Origin: SM23-32 sp964434535
GTDB taxonomy: Bacteria; Planctomycetota; Brocadiia; SM23-32
NCBI GenBank assembly: GCA_964434535.1
Contig: CAYSWA010000001.1
Location: 150,553-214,552, forward strand
Direction: 5' to 3'
DNA length: 64,000 nucleotides
Position 1 is the first letter of the stretch, and every line of letters begins with the position of its first letter. A program made the translations under genes and the position numbers. Of this stretch, positions 57,429 through 64,000 are shown piece by piece. The notes under the pieces were generated by a model. It saw only the letters and a program-made list of their open reading frames with translations. It made no database searches and was not told the DNA's origin.

Positions 57429-58385
57429 ATGTCAGACTCGAGACCAGGCAGTCCGGTCACCGCGCCGCTCTGGGGCGGCGACGAGCCACAGGAGCAGACT
57501 GCGGGTCGGTATGAGGTCCACAACGTGGATGCCTTCGAGTGGCTGCGTGAGGCGCCGGAGAACTCGATCCACGCCGTGGTGACTGACCCACCCTACGGGC
57601 TGGTCGAGTACAGCGATGAGCAGCTCGAGAAGATGCGCAACGGCAATGGGGGAGTCTGGCGCATCCCACCGTCTTTCGACGGATGCCAGAGGAGGCCGGT
57701 TCCCAGGTTTACGGTGCTCAGCGGGAAGGACAAGGAACGCCTCGCCCGCTTCTTCGCTGCTCTGGCGGAATCGCTCCTGCGGGTGGTGGTTCCGGGTGCT
57801 CATGTCTTCGTGGCTACCAACCCGCTTGTTTCGCATCTGCTCTGCGTTCCGTTCGTCGAGTGTGGCTTCGAGAAACGCGCGCAGATCATCAGGGTCGTCC
57901 ACACGCTGCGCGGCGGCGACAGGCCGAAGAACGCTCACCAGGAGTTCGCCGATGTCACCGTGATGCCGAAGTCCTGCTGGGAGCCGTGGGAGCTGTTCCG
58001 CAAGCCGCTGCAAGGCACCGTGCGGGACAACCTGCACAGATGGGCGACGGGTGGGCTGCGGCGGATCTCTGAGGACGAGCCTTTCAGGGACCTGATCTAC
58101 TCGTTGCCGGCGCGGGGCAAGGAGCGGCGCATCGCCGACCATCCGAGCCTGAAGCCCCAGCATTTCATGCGCCAGATCGTCCGCGCCTCGCTGCCGCTCG
58201 GGAAGGGCACCATCCTCGATCCCTTCATGGGCTCGGGCTCCACCATTGCGGCTGCGGTCGCCTGCGGGCTGCGAAGCATCGGCCTGGAGATCAACCGGGA
58301 GTTCTTCCAGATGGCTCGCGATGCCATCCCCGGACTCGCAGCCCTCCAGCCTAAGGAGCCGAACGGCTTTGGTCCGGGAAGCTGA
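57429..58385 (+). CDS. Type II DNA methyltransferase, beta class (N6-adenine/N4-cytosine)
   Basis: A 318-residue amino-methyltransferase. The catalytic motif VTDPPYG (DPPY at 53-56) comes first and the SAM-binding motif ILDPFMGSGST near residue 264 comes last, the beta-class order. DPPY fits adenine-N6 or cytosine-N4 methylation; which one and the recognition site cannot be read. Codon use is more relaxed than in neighbours (TTT, CAT, TCT common), suggesting acquisition. It overlaps the downstream nuclease gene by 17 nt. Confidence 0.92.
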   Translation: MSDSRPGSPVTAPLWGGDEPQEQTAGRYEVHNVDAFEWLREAPENSIHAVVTDPPYGLVEYSDEQLEKMRNGNGGVWRIPPSFDGCQRRPVPRFTVLSGKDKERLARFFAALAESLLRVVVPGAHVFVATNPLVSHLLCVPFVECGFEKRAQIIRVVHTLRGGDRPKNAHQEFADVTVMPKSCWEPWELFRKPLQGTVRDNLHRWATGGLRRISEDEPFRDLIYSLPARGKERRIADHPSLKPQHFMRQIVRASLPLGKGTILDPFMGSGSTIAAAVACGLRSIGLEINREFFQMARDAIPGLAALQPKEPNGFGPGS

Positions 58386-58977
58386 CTTCGACAGATCGGT
58401 CGCCCTGCCGCCCGGCCTTACGATTGCCGCCGTGCGGCGTGCCATCGGTTACGTCGAGCGCGAGCTGGCCGACCTGATAGACGTGTACGTCGAGCAGGCG
58501 AACGTCTTCAGCGCCCTCGTGGGTATCTTCGCCACGAGGGCGCTGGACGCCAACAGCGTCTACGAGAAGAGCCGGCACGCCGACACGGCGCAGCAGCGGT
58601 TCCCCGACCTGCGGAGGCGGGGGTCGGGCCCCGAGCCATCGCCGGACGAATCCCTGGAATGCAAGGCCAGCAAGCGGCTCTGGGCATTGCAGTCCCACTA
58701 CGATCATCCAGGCTGGTACATCGTCTGGCGCTATCTGGTCGATCCGACGTGCACGCTGGAACCGGACCGGCCCGTCGTCATATGGCGGGTTGACGTAGCG
58801 TTCCTCGATAAGGGCGACTGGAAGTACGAGGGCAGCTCGGCCGGGGCCCACGGCGGGGGCAGGACGCATACCTTCGGGCTCCGCAATCCAGCGACGAAGC
58901 TGAGAGGGAAGGCCGTGTACTCACGCTCTGACGTGAGCGTCAGCGGCGGGAAGCCCGTGCCTACCAACGGCCAGTGA
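58369..58977 (+). CDS. Putative type II restriction endonuclease
   Basis: A 202-residue protein translated from TTG 58369, inside the methyltransferase 3' end, with AAGGAG upstream. The position, size and a PD-(D/E)XK-like core (RFPDLRRR ... SLECKASKR, ExK near 97-99) make it the cognate nuclease. YIVWRYLVD and VVIWRVDVAFLD form the following core strands. The recognition sequence is unknown and I could not assign a named subfamily. Confidence 0.78.
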   Translation: MVREADFDRSVALPPGLTIAAVRRAIGYVERELADLIDVYVEQANVFSALVGIFATRALDANSVYEKSRHADTAQQRFPDLRRRGSGPEPSPDESLECKASKRLWALQSHYDHPGWYIVWRYLVDPTCTLEPDRPVVIWRVDVAFLDKGDWKYEGSSAGAHGGGRTHTFGLRNPATKLRGKAVYSRSDVSVSGGKPVPTNGQ

Positions 58978-59049
58978 GGGCGCCGCTTCCGCTGGTTCCG
59001 GCCACGGATGGCAAGCCACAGGGCAAGCGCAGGGCTGGTTACCGTGTGC

Positions 59050-59085
59050 AAGCGCCCGATCGACATCCGCTACGAGGCGCCGTAG
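59050..59085 (+). pseudogene. C-terminal remnant of a Gfo/Idh-type gene
   Basis: Twelve codons reading KRPIDIRYEAP plus TAG, matching the end of the Gfo/Idh protein before the island (ERPVNVRYETP plus TAG). Differences are largely conservative, as between paralogues. The frame upstream is unrelated to the family. It overlaps the convergent UroD-family stop. Confidence 0.5.
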
Positions 59086-59088
59086 GTG
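59068..59088. repeat. Right flanking repeat of the restriction-modification island
   Basis: 20 of 21 bases identical to 57277-57297, direct orientation, 1.79 kb apart. Confidence 0.7.
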
Positions 59089-60161
59089 CCGAGGCGCAGG
59101 CCCTCGTCGACGAAGAAGCGGTAAGTCTCGTAGTCGCAGGTGTCGGGGATCGAGTGGTCCGAGTGCAGGATGTAGCCGCCGCCGTCCATGAGGACGGGGA
59201 TCTTCGCGGCCAGCTCGCGCCCGATCGCCTCGCGGTCGTTCGCCACCAGGTTCCGCGCGTCCATGCCCCCGCAGAGGGCGATGCGGTCGCCGAAGTCGCG
59301 CTTGATCCGCACCGGGTCCATCCCCGCCTTGACCTCCATGACCTGGAGGCAGTCCATCCCCGCCTCGACCAGCCCCGGCAGCAGCGGCTCCACGTAGCCG
59401 CAGGAGTGCACGATGACGGCCAGCCCGCGCGAGTGCGCGTAGTCGAAGGTGCGCCGGTGGCCGGGCATCACGATCTCGCCATACATCTGCGGCGACATGA
59501 ACGGTCGCTCTTTGAAGCCCATGTCCTCGTAGAACCATATCCCGTCGGGCTCGCCCTCCTCGGCGAAGAGGATCTCCATCAGCTCGACGGTCAGGTCTGC
59601 GTAGGTCTCGACCATGTCCCGCACCCAGTCCGGATCGAGCGCCATGCCGATCAGCATGTGCTCGTGGCCGCAGAGCGGGTGCATCAGCTCGAAGACGTTG
59701 ACCCCCGACCAGCAGAAGAAGCGCCCGGCCCCGGCGGCGGCCCGGCGGGCGGCGCGGTAGGCGGCGAAGTCGATGCGGCGGCGCTCGGGCCTGAGCAGCG
59801 GCCTGGCCAGCGTCTCCCAGGTGGCGCGGTCCCTGACGGCGAAGTCAACGTGCTCGGGCGTGGCGTCGTGGAGCTTGTGGCGCCTGAGCAGCGCCCCGTT
59901 GCCGTCGCGCGTCAGGACGGTCTCGTCGGTCTCCTCGACCACGACGGGCTCGAAGTCGAGGTCGGCCACCATGTTGAACGGCCAGCAGAGGGACACGTCG
60001 AAGCCGAAGTGCGTGGCCAGGTCCTCGTCGGGCTCGACGTGGCCCTCGGCGGCCCACCTCTCGCGGGTGTCGCCCCAGAAGTGCTCGAACAGGCCGATGC
60101 GGTCGGCCGGCTCGCGGCGCAGCAGGCGGGCGATGCGTTCGATGCCGGTCATCTCGTCCAT
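59070..60161 (-). CDS. Uroporphyrinogen decarboxylase (UroD)/MtaA-family protein
   Basis: A 363-residue TIM-barrel protein of the UroD superfamily. Visible features: ERIARLLRREPADRIGLFEHFWG at the start, the FYEDMGFKERPFMSPQMY segment, IVHSCGYVEPLLPGLVEAGMDCLQ and LCGGMDARNL. His-x-Cys (HSCG) is the zinc/cobamide-methyltransferase type motif rather than the haem UroD substrate arginines, so it is more likely a methyltransferase-like paralogue than HemE; PVC genomes carry many of these in sugar clusters. CAGGAG precedes ATG 60161, and a TTGACA-17-CACAAT promoter lies 90 nt upstream. Confidence 0.87.
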   Translation of the reverse strand: MDEMTGIERIARLLRREPADRIGLFEHFWGDTRERWAAEGHVEPDEDLATHFGFDVSLCWPFNMVADLDFEPVVVEETDETVLTRDGNGALLRRHKLHDATPEHVDFAVRDRATWETLARPLLRPERRRIDFAAYRAARRAAAGAGRFFCWSGVNVFELMHPLCGHEHMLIGMALDPDWVRDMVETYADLTVELMEILFAEEGEPDGIWFYEDMGFKERPFMSPQMYGEIVMPGHRRTFDYAHSRGLAVIVHSCGYVEPLLPGLVEAGMDCLQVMEVKAGMDPVRIKRDFGDRIALCGGMDARNLVANDREAIGRELAAKIPVLMDGGGYILHSDHSIPDTCDYETYRFFVDEGLRLGTYGAS

Positions 60162-60251
60162 GGTCTCCTGGGCAAGGTCGCGGGGGCGCCGAGCAGCTTC
60201 TGATTGCGCGCCATCCGGCGCGTCCCGGGCTTCAGGGCCGATCCGGCGGGC

Positions 60252-60280
60252 ATTGTGGACGCACCCGCAGCGGTTGTCAA
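60252..60280 (-). promoter_or_regulatory. Predicted promoter of the UroD-family gene
   Basis: Minus-strand TTGACA (60280-60275), 17-nt spacer, CACAAT (60257-60252). I see nothing else in the 60162-60426 gap. Confidence 0.55.
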
Positions 60281-60426
60281 GCCCTCGGCTGACTCAGGTT
60301 CCGGCGGCGCCGACCAGCCCCAGGGGCTCCGCCTCGCTTCGCAGCGCAGCGGCCGAGCCAAGGGCCGGTGCGGCCGGCATGTGCCGCGGCGGCTTCACGG
60401 ACGCCGTGGCGTTGGCCGCTTGTCCG

Positions 60427-61770
60427 TCAGCTTCCGAGCCCCTCCGGACGAGACGCAAGCCATTGCCGCAGCTTCGACAGCTGGCCGTCGCTCAAGACCG
60501 GTTCTATCTCTCGCAGCAGGCGGCGGCGATCTTTCCTTCGCAGCATAGCCGCTACCAGGCGAGGGCAGCTCTTCCAGAGCACAATCTTGTCGAGGTCAAA
60601 CAGGTAGAGCTGCAGGCGGTCCACTTCTGCCATTCGCTTTCCGTGGAGATAGCGCGGTTTGACGCCGTAGATCCCCAGATCATGCAGCGAATGAAGGAAG
60701 GCAGCCATGCGATGGAGGAACGCATCCTGCTGCTCCGCGGACAGAAGGCAGAAATGCGCTACGAGGAACTCGCGCACAGACTCCACTTCGCCCAGGTGTT
60801 CCATCACGATGATCGCCCCAGCCCTGAAGGGTCCGGCACGCAGTTTCTTGAAGACTATGGGAACAGGGGCGCCAAGGCCGTTGTTGTGCATAAGACAGAG
60901 CGCCCGCCATGTGGCCTCAGCGTAAACGGGCAGGAAAACGCGCTGGAAGGACTTTGCGTACCCCGCCCATTTGTAGCGTCTGCCCCACAGTTCGACCTGT
61001 GCGTCGTGGCGCAAGGCGAGCGCCTCAAAGCAGACGTGGGTGCGGCGTTCCGAACGCCGCCTCGTCATGCGCAGCTCCCAGTCATCGTGCATCCTCTGGC
61101 GGTCTTCTGCGGGCACCAGGAGGTTGATGCGCGCCTTGAACTGGTCCTGCGAGGCGAGCGCCGCCACTTCGTCAGCCAGGCAGGTCGGGTCATAGGCATC
61201 CGACGCTATGTCGGAAAGCACTGTCAACACAACCCACACGCAGAATAACGCGGCCGCGCCCGCGGCGAGAACGCCTGCGCCACAGAAGGCCAGCGCCGTC
61301 TGCCGAGCGAGGGCGAGTCGTTCCTCCAGCTCTTCGCGAACGCGGTCGAGATACCCCTCGAATGCACCAAGGTCTACCGCATATCGAGCCCAGCTTCCGT
61401 GCCCAACCGCAGCCAGTTCAGTCCATTCGTCTTCCATCTGTTTGTGGGCAGGCTGGTCTTGCAGAAGATCGGCGAAGTCCTTCCTCAGGTCGTCGATGCT
61501 TTCGCTGCACTCGCTGACCAATCCCTGTAGCCTCTCCGAGGAGGCGGCCTGAGCCCCCAACTCCAGAAGGGCCACTTCGCGGCGCATCTCCCCGATGTAG
61601 CCCAGAAGTTCCCTATGGATGGCCTGAAACCCCGAGTCGCGGCGCTGAACGGCCCGCAAGCGAGAGAGCCCGAACAGCAGCAACAGCACAGCGGCAGCGG
61701 AGAACGCACTGGCCAGAGCAAGCAGGACTATTCTTCTGCGCAGCGTCTTACGGCCCTTCATCGCAACCAT
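60427..61770 (-). CDS. Membrane-anchored protein with Kdo/WaaP-like pseudokinase domain
   Basis: A 447-residue protein with sensor-like topology: membrane helix about 15-36, a helical extracytoplasmic region about 40-160, a second helix about 163-187, and a cytoplasmic domain. That domain resembles small lipopolysaccharide/Kdo kinases (WaaP/KdkA/RIO-like): ATWRALCLMHNNGLGAPVPI, IIVMEHLGEVESVREFL, AAFLHSLHDLGIYG and a LYLFDLDKI metal-binding strand. At the catalytic loop, where WaaP has NHRD, it reads YGVKPRYLHG, so the catalytic Asp is lost. ATG 61770 and 61761 are both possible. Function unknown. Confidence 0.72.
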   Translation of the reverse strand: MVAMKGRKTLRRRIVLLALASAFSAAAVLLLLFGLSRLRAVQRRDSGFQAIHRELLGYIGEMRREVALLELGAQAASSERLQGLVSECSESIDDLRKDFADLLQDQPAHKQMEDEWTELAAVGHGSWARYAVDLGAFEGYLDRVREELEERLALARQTALAFCGAGVLAAGAAALFCVWVVLTVLSDIASDAYDPTCLADEVAALASQDQFKARINLLVPAEDRQRMHDDWELRMTRRRSERRTHVCFEALALRHDAQVELWGRRYKWAGYAKSFQRVFLPVYAEATWRALCLMHNNGLGAPVPIVFKKLRAGPFRAGAIIVMEHLGEVESVREFLVAHFCLLSAEQQDAFLHRMAAFLHSLHDLGIYGVKPRYLHGKRMAEVDRLQLYLFDLDKIVLWKSCPRLVAAMLRRKDRRRLLREIEPVLSDGQLSKLRQWLASRPEGLGS

Positions 61771-61875
61771 CGGCGTTCACTGGTGCTTGCTGAAAGGTCT
61801 CCGGTCTCGGGCGGACGGGATGCGATTCTACCACGGCGCAGCGCGCATTGTCAGCGCGAGGGGCAACGGCTCTGC

Positions 61876-62367
61876 TCACTCCGCCAGGCTCCAGAGCAGA
61901 TGAACGGCCGCCCAGCCCGCCAGGGCAGCCAGCCCGGCCATCACCAGCGAACCGGTCCAGAGGTAGAGCGTATGGTTGAAGAAGGCGGCAGAGCGGCTCT
62001 CCTGCACGAAGAGCTCCTGAACCAGGTTGAGGAGCCACGTGCCTTGAAGGAGGCGGTGTCCGAGCCGGTTGGCGCTCAAGTAGACCGGCACGGCCGTCAA
62101 GGGGTTCGTGACCCAGACCCCCACAATGGCCGCCGGGAGGTTGACCTTCAGAAGGAACGCGCCCGTCGCGGCCAGCAGCATCTGGAAAGGGATGGTGGGC
62201 GTGAAGGCGATGAAGAGCCCGAGCGCCAGCCCGCTCGCCACGGTCCGTCTCTGCGGCGCCCAGAGCGCCTTGTTGAAAAGACGCGGACCGAGCCAGCGGT
62301 GGGCGAGGGTGTCCTTCAGCGCCCTGGCGATCCGCCTCTGCCTGCGCAGCCAGTGCCTTCTGACCAT
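61876..62367 (-). CDS. DUF2062 membrane protein
   Basis: A 163-residue protein with three to four hydrophobic segments. The family signature is clear: TVASGLALGLFIAFTPTIPFQ followed by MLLAATGAFLLKVNLPAA and WVTNPLTAVPVYLSANRLG. AAGGAG lies 10 nt before ATG 62367. DUF2062 proteins are widespread and uncharacterised; sometimes linked to glycosyltransferases. It lies 112 nt downstream of mgtE on the same strand. Confidence 0.88.
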   Translation of the reverse strand: MVRRHWLRRQRRIARALKDTLAHRWLGPRLFNKALWAPQRRTVASGLALGLFIAFTPTIPFQMLLAATGAFLLKVNLPAAIVGVWVTNPLTAVPVYLSANRLGHRLLQGTWLLNLVQELFVQESRSAAFFNHTLYLWTGSLVMAGLAALAGWAAVHLLWSLAE

Positions 62368-62479
62368 CGGTGCGATGCTCCTTGTGGCGGTAAGCGCAAA
62401 GGCTACCCGAGACCCGTGCGCCGCGAGGCCGAGCGCGGCGCGCGACGGCCTGGCAGCGCTGCGGCGGTCGAGACCCCCA

Positions 62480-63829
62480 TCACGCCAGATGGCTCAGGAA
62501 AACGCTGGCCAGCCCGAGAAAGACCAGGAACCCGCCAACGTCGGTGGCGGTGGTGATGAAGATGGTGCTGGCGAGGGCCGGGTCTTTCCCACAGGCCTTC
62601 AACAACAGCGGGAATGCCGCCCCGCAGATGCCGGCGATGACCAGGTTCCCGATCATCGCCATCAGCATGATCAGGCCGAGCCACGCGTTACCGTACCACA
62701 GCAGGGCGATCGCCGCGATGAGGACGCCGTTTATCGTCCCGTTGGCGAGCCCGACGCCGACCTCTTTGAGAAGGAACCTCCACGATTTGGCGAAGCTCAG
62801 GTCTCCCAATGCCAGGCCCCGGACGACTACCGCCATGGTCTGCGTGCCGGCGTTGCCGCCCATGCCGGCAATGATGGGCATCATGACCGCCAGGGCCGTG
62901 AACCGGGCTATGGTGTCCTCGAACAGCCCCACGGTCAAGGCTGCCAGAATGGCCGTCCCCAGGTTGATGACCAGCCACACCCAGCGGAGCCTTACGGAGG
63001 TCAGCAGCGGGGTATCTACGCGCTCCTCGGTGCTGACGCTGGCCATCTGGTAGAGGTCTTCCTCGGCCTCGTCCTCAATCACGTCCATCGCGTCGTCGAA
63101 CGTGACGATGCCGACCAGGCGCCCCTCGCCGTCCACCACCGGAATGGCCAGGAAGTCGTAGTCCGAGAGCGTCCGTGCCACCTCCTCCTGGTCCTGGTCC
63201 ACGCGCACGGCGACGACGTCGCGGTGGGCGATCTCGCTAACGGTCCGCGTCTTCGGCCTGGCCAGGATAAGGTCCTTCAGTGAGACCAGCCCCGTCAGCC
63301 GGCGGTCGGCGTCCAGCAGGTAGACGTAGTAGATCGTCTCCTTGTCCGGGGCCTCCAGGCGCAGCCGGTCCAGAGCGTCGAGAACCGAGATTCCCTCCGG
63401 CAGGGCGGCGTAGTCCGTCGTCATCAGGGCGCCGGCCGTCTCCGCCTCATAGGAGGCCAGGCGCCGGATGTTCTCCCGCTCGGCCCGGGCGAGCAAGGGC
63501 AGCACGGCATAGCGCACCTCCTCGTCCATGGCCTGCACGAGGTCGGCCCGGTCGTCGGGCGCCAGTTCGGCTACGATCTCGGCGACCTTCTCCGCAGCTT
63601 CGTGCTTGACCAGTGCGGCCTGGAAATCGTCGTCCAGAGCGGCGAAGAGCTCAGCCGCCCGTCGGGGCTCGAGCTCGCCGATCAAGGCCCACACCTCGGG
63701 CGGCGGCAAGTCTCCCAGGAATTCGGCCGCAGTGGCAGGATGGACGCTCTGGAGCGCCTCCTGGACGGCAGGGCGGTCCTGCGAGGCGTAGAGGACCGAC
63801 AGATCGGGGGCAGCAACGGGGTCGTTCAC
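62480..63829 (-). CDS. mgtE: Magnesium transporter MgtE
   Basis: A 449-residue Mg2+ channel. Residues 10-130 form the superhelical N domain (LGDLPPPEVWALIGEL), 135-255 two CBS domains (TAGALMTTDYAALPEG, DFLAIPVVDGEGRLVGIVTFDD), then a connecting helix and five membrane helices with the pore segments MMPIIAGMGGNAGTQT and TTATDVGGFLVFLG, whose Asp gates Mg2+. GTG start at 63829 with AGGAGG 7 nt upstream. The last 171 bases of the window show no gene; a GC-rich inverted repeat (GGCCGG...CCGGCC) lies just upstream of the start. Confidence 0.95.
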   Translation of the reverse strand: MNDPVAAPDLSVLYASQDRPAVQEALQSVHPATAAEFLGDLPPPEVWALIGELEPRRAAELFAALDDDFQAALVKHEAAEKVAEIVAELAPDDRADLVQAMDEEVRYAVLPLLARAERENIRRLASYEAETAGALMTTDYAALPEGISVLDALDRLRLEAPDKETIYYVYLLDADRRLTGLVSLKDLILARPKTRTVSEIAHRDVVAVRVDQDQEEVARTLSDYDFLAIPVVDGEGRLVGIVTFDDAMDVIEDEAEEDLYQMASVSTEERVDTPLLTSVRLRWVWLVINLGTAILAALTVGLFEDTIARFTALAVMMPIIAGMGGNAGTQTMAVVVRGLALGDLSFAKSWRFLLKEVGVGLANGTINGVLIAAIALLWYGNAWLGLIMLMAMIGNLVIAGICGAAFPLLLKACGKDPALASTIFITTATDVGGFLVFLGLASVFLSHLA

Positions 63830-64000
63830 GGTTCGCCTCCTGCTGGCCGGCCCGCAGGCTGCCGGCCGGGGGGGCGAACCGGGGGCTACGGCAACGCGCC
63901 GCTGGGCCGGTTCACGTCACGCGCACGGCAGCACAGCGGACCAGGCTTAGGAGCTATTGCAGAACCGTGACCTACTGCGGCCGGCTGCGAAGCCGGATGG

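Noticed and set aside
63830..64000. Possible M-box magnesium riboswitch before mgtE (AGCTCCTA and GCTGTGCTGCC on the minus strand)
   Set aside because: The two segments recall M-box words, but the conserved surrounding helices and the AUAC segment are missing.

Overview
The window is a very GC-rich bacterial chromosome segment, densely packed and coding on both strands. The H-X9-DG prepilin-like protein at 25283, the ThuA, Gfo/Idh and UroD-family sugar or C1 genes and the overall gene mix resemble the PVC group (Planctomycetota, Lentisphaerota) or neighbouring candidate phyla. That placement is inference; I saw no rRNA or other decisive marker. Both tRNA genes encode their 3' CCA. Many intergenic regions carry TTGAC(A/G)/TTGC(G/A)-type -35 boxes exactly 17 nt from a -10 box, so housekeeping promoters are readable by eye.

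Layout. 1-12 kb: a 5'-truncated divergent DnaA relative, a Tat-exported superoxide dismutase, an MEMO1-AMMECR1 fusion / ThuA / YghZ-type reductase operon, TsaC, an FHA-pseudopilin fusion with a histidine kinase, and an IscR-like regulator / adenylate-forming enzyme / SufS operon. 12-26.5 kb: tRNA-Phe, alaS, a repeat-rich spacer, a tolC-adaptor-RND efflux operon whose pump lacks the usual proton-relay residues, a MutS2 without Smr domain, a zinc-ribbon membrane protein, BioY, a prepilin-like protein and a DUF1284 protein. 26.5-32 kb: a seven-gene minus-strand operon for a group 3b-type NAD(P)-linked [NiFe] sulfhydrogenase (hydBGDA) with maturation protease, hypA and hypB. 32-38 kb: two gene remnants, a class II aldolase, a Gfo/Idh oxidoreductase and a MASE3-PAS-GAF histidine kinase with NarL-type regulator. 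38-41 kb: an island of small unknown proteins, three of them paralogues ending in a WPW motif, one flanked by two copies of a structured repeat. 41-50 kb: an Rrf2-regulated sulfur/tetrapyrrole operon (DUF2061, APS reductase, sulfite reductase, a SirC-HemA-HemC fusion, CobA-HemD, HemB, HemL) that both reduces sulfite and makes the sirohaem it needs. 50-57 kb: PurF, tRNA-Ser, two small proteins, and a GH94 phosphorylase-dinB-Gfo/Idh operon. 57-59 kb: an inserted type II restriction-modification pair flanked by near-identical 21-nt repeats. 59-64 kb: a UroD-family protein, a membrane-anchored pseudokinase, DUF2062 and MgtE.

Most notable: the HemC part of the triple fusion lacks the C-terminal domain that binds the dipyrromethane cofactor; the WPW small-protein family with its paired structured element; the membrane pseudokinase; the N-N/N substituted RND pump; a dispersed family of long inverted repeats, one of which supplies the alaS stop codon; and the restriction-modification island with a pseudoknot-capable leader. 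I saw no CRISPR array, transposase, integrase or rRNA.
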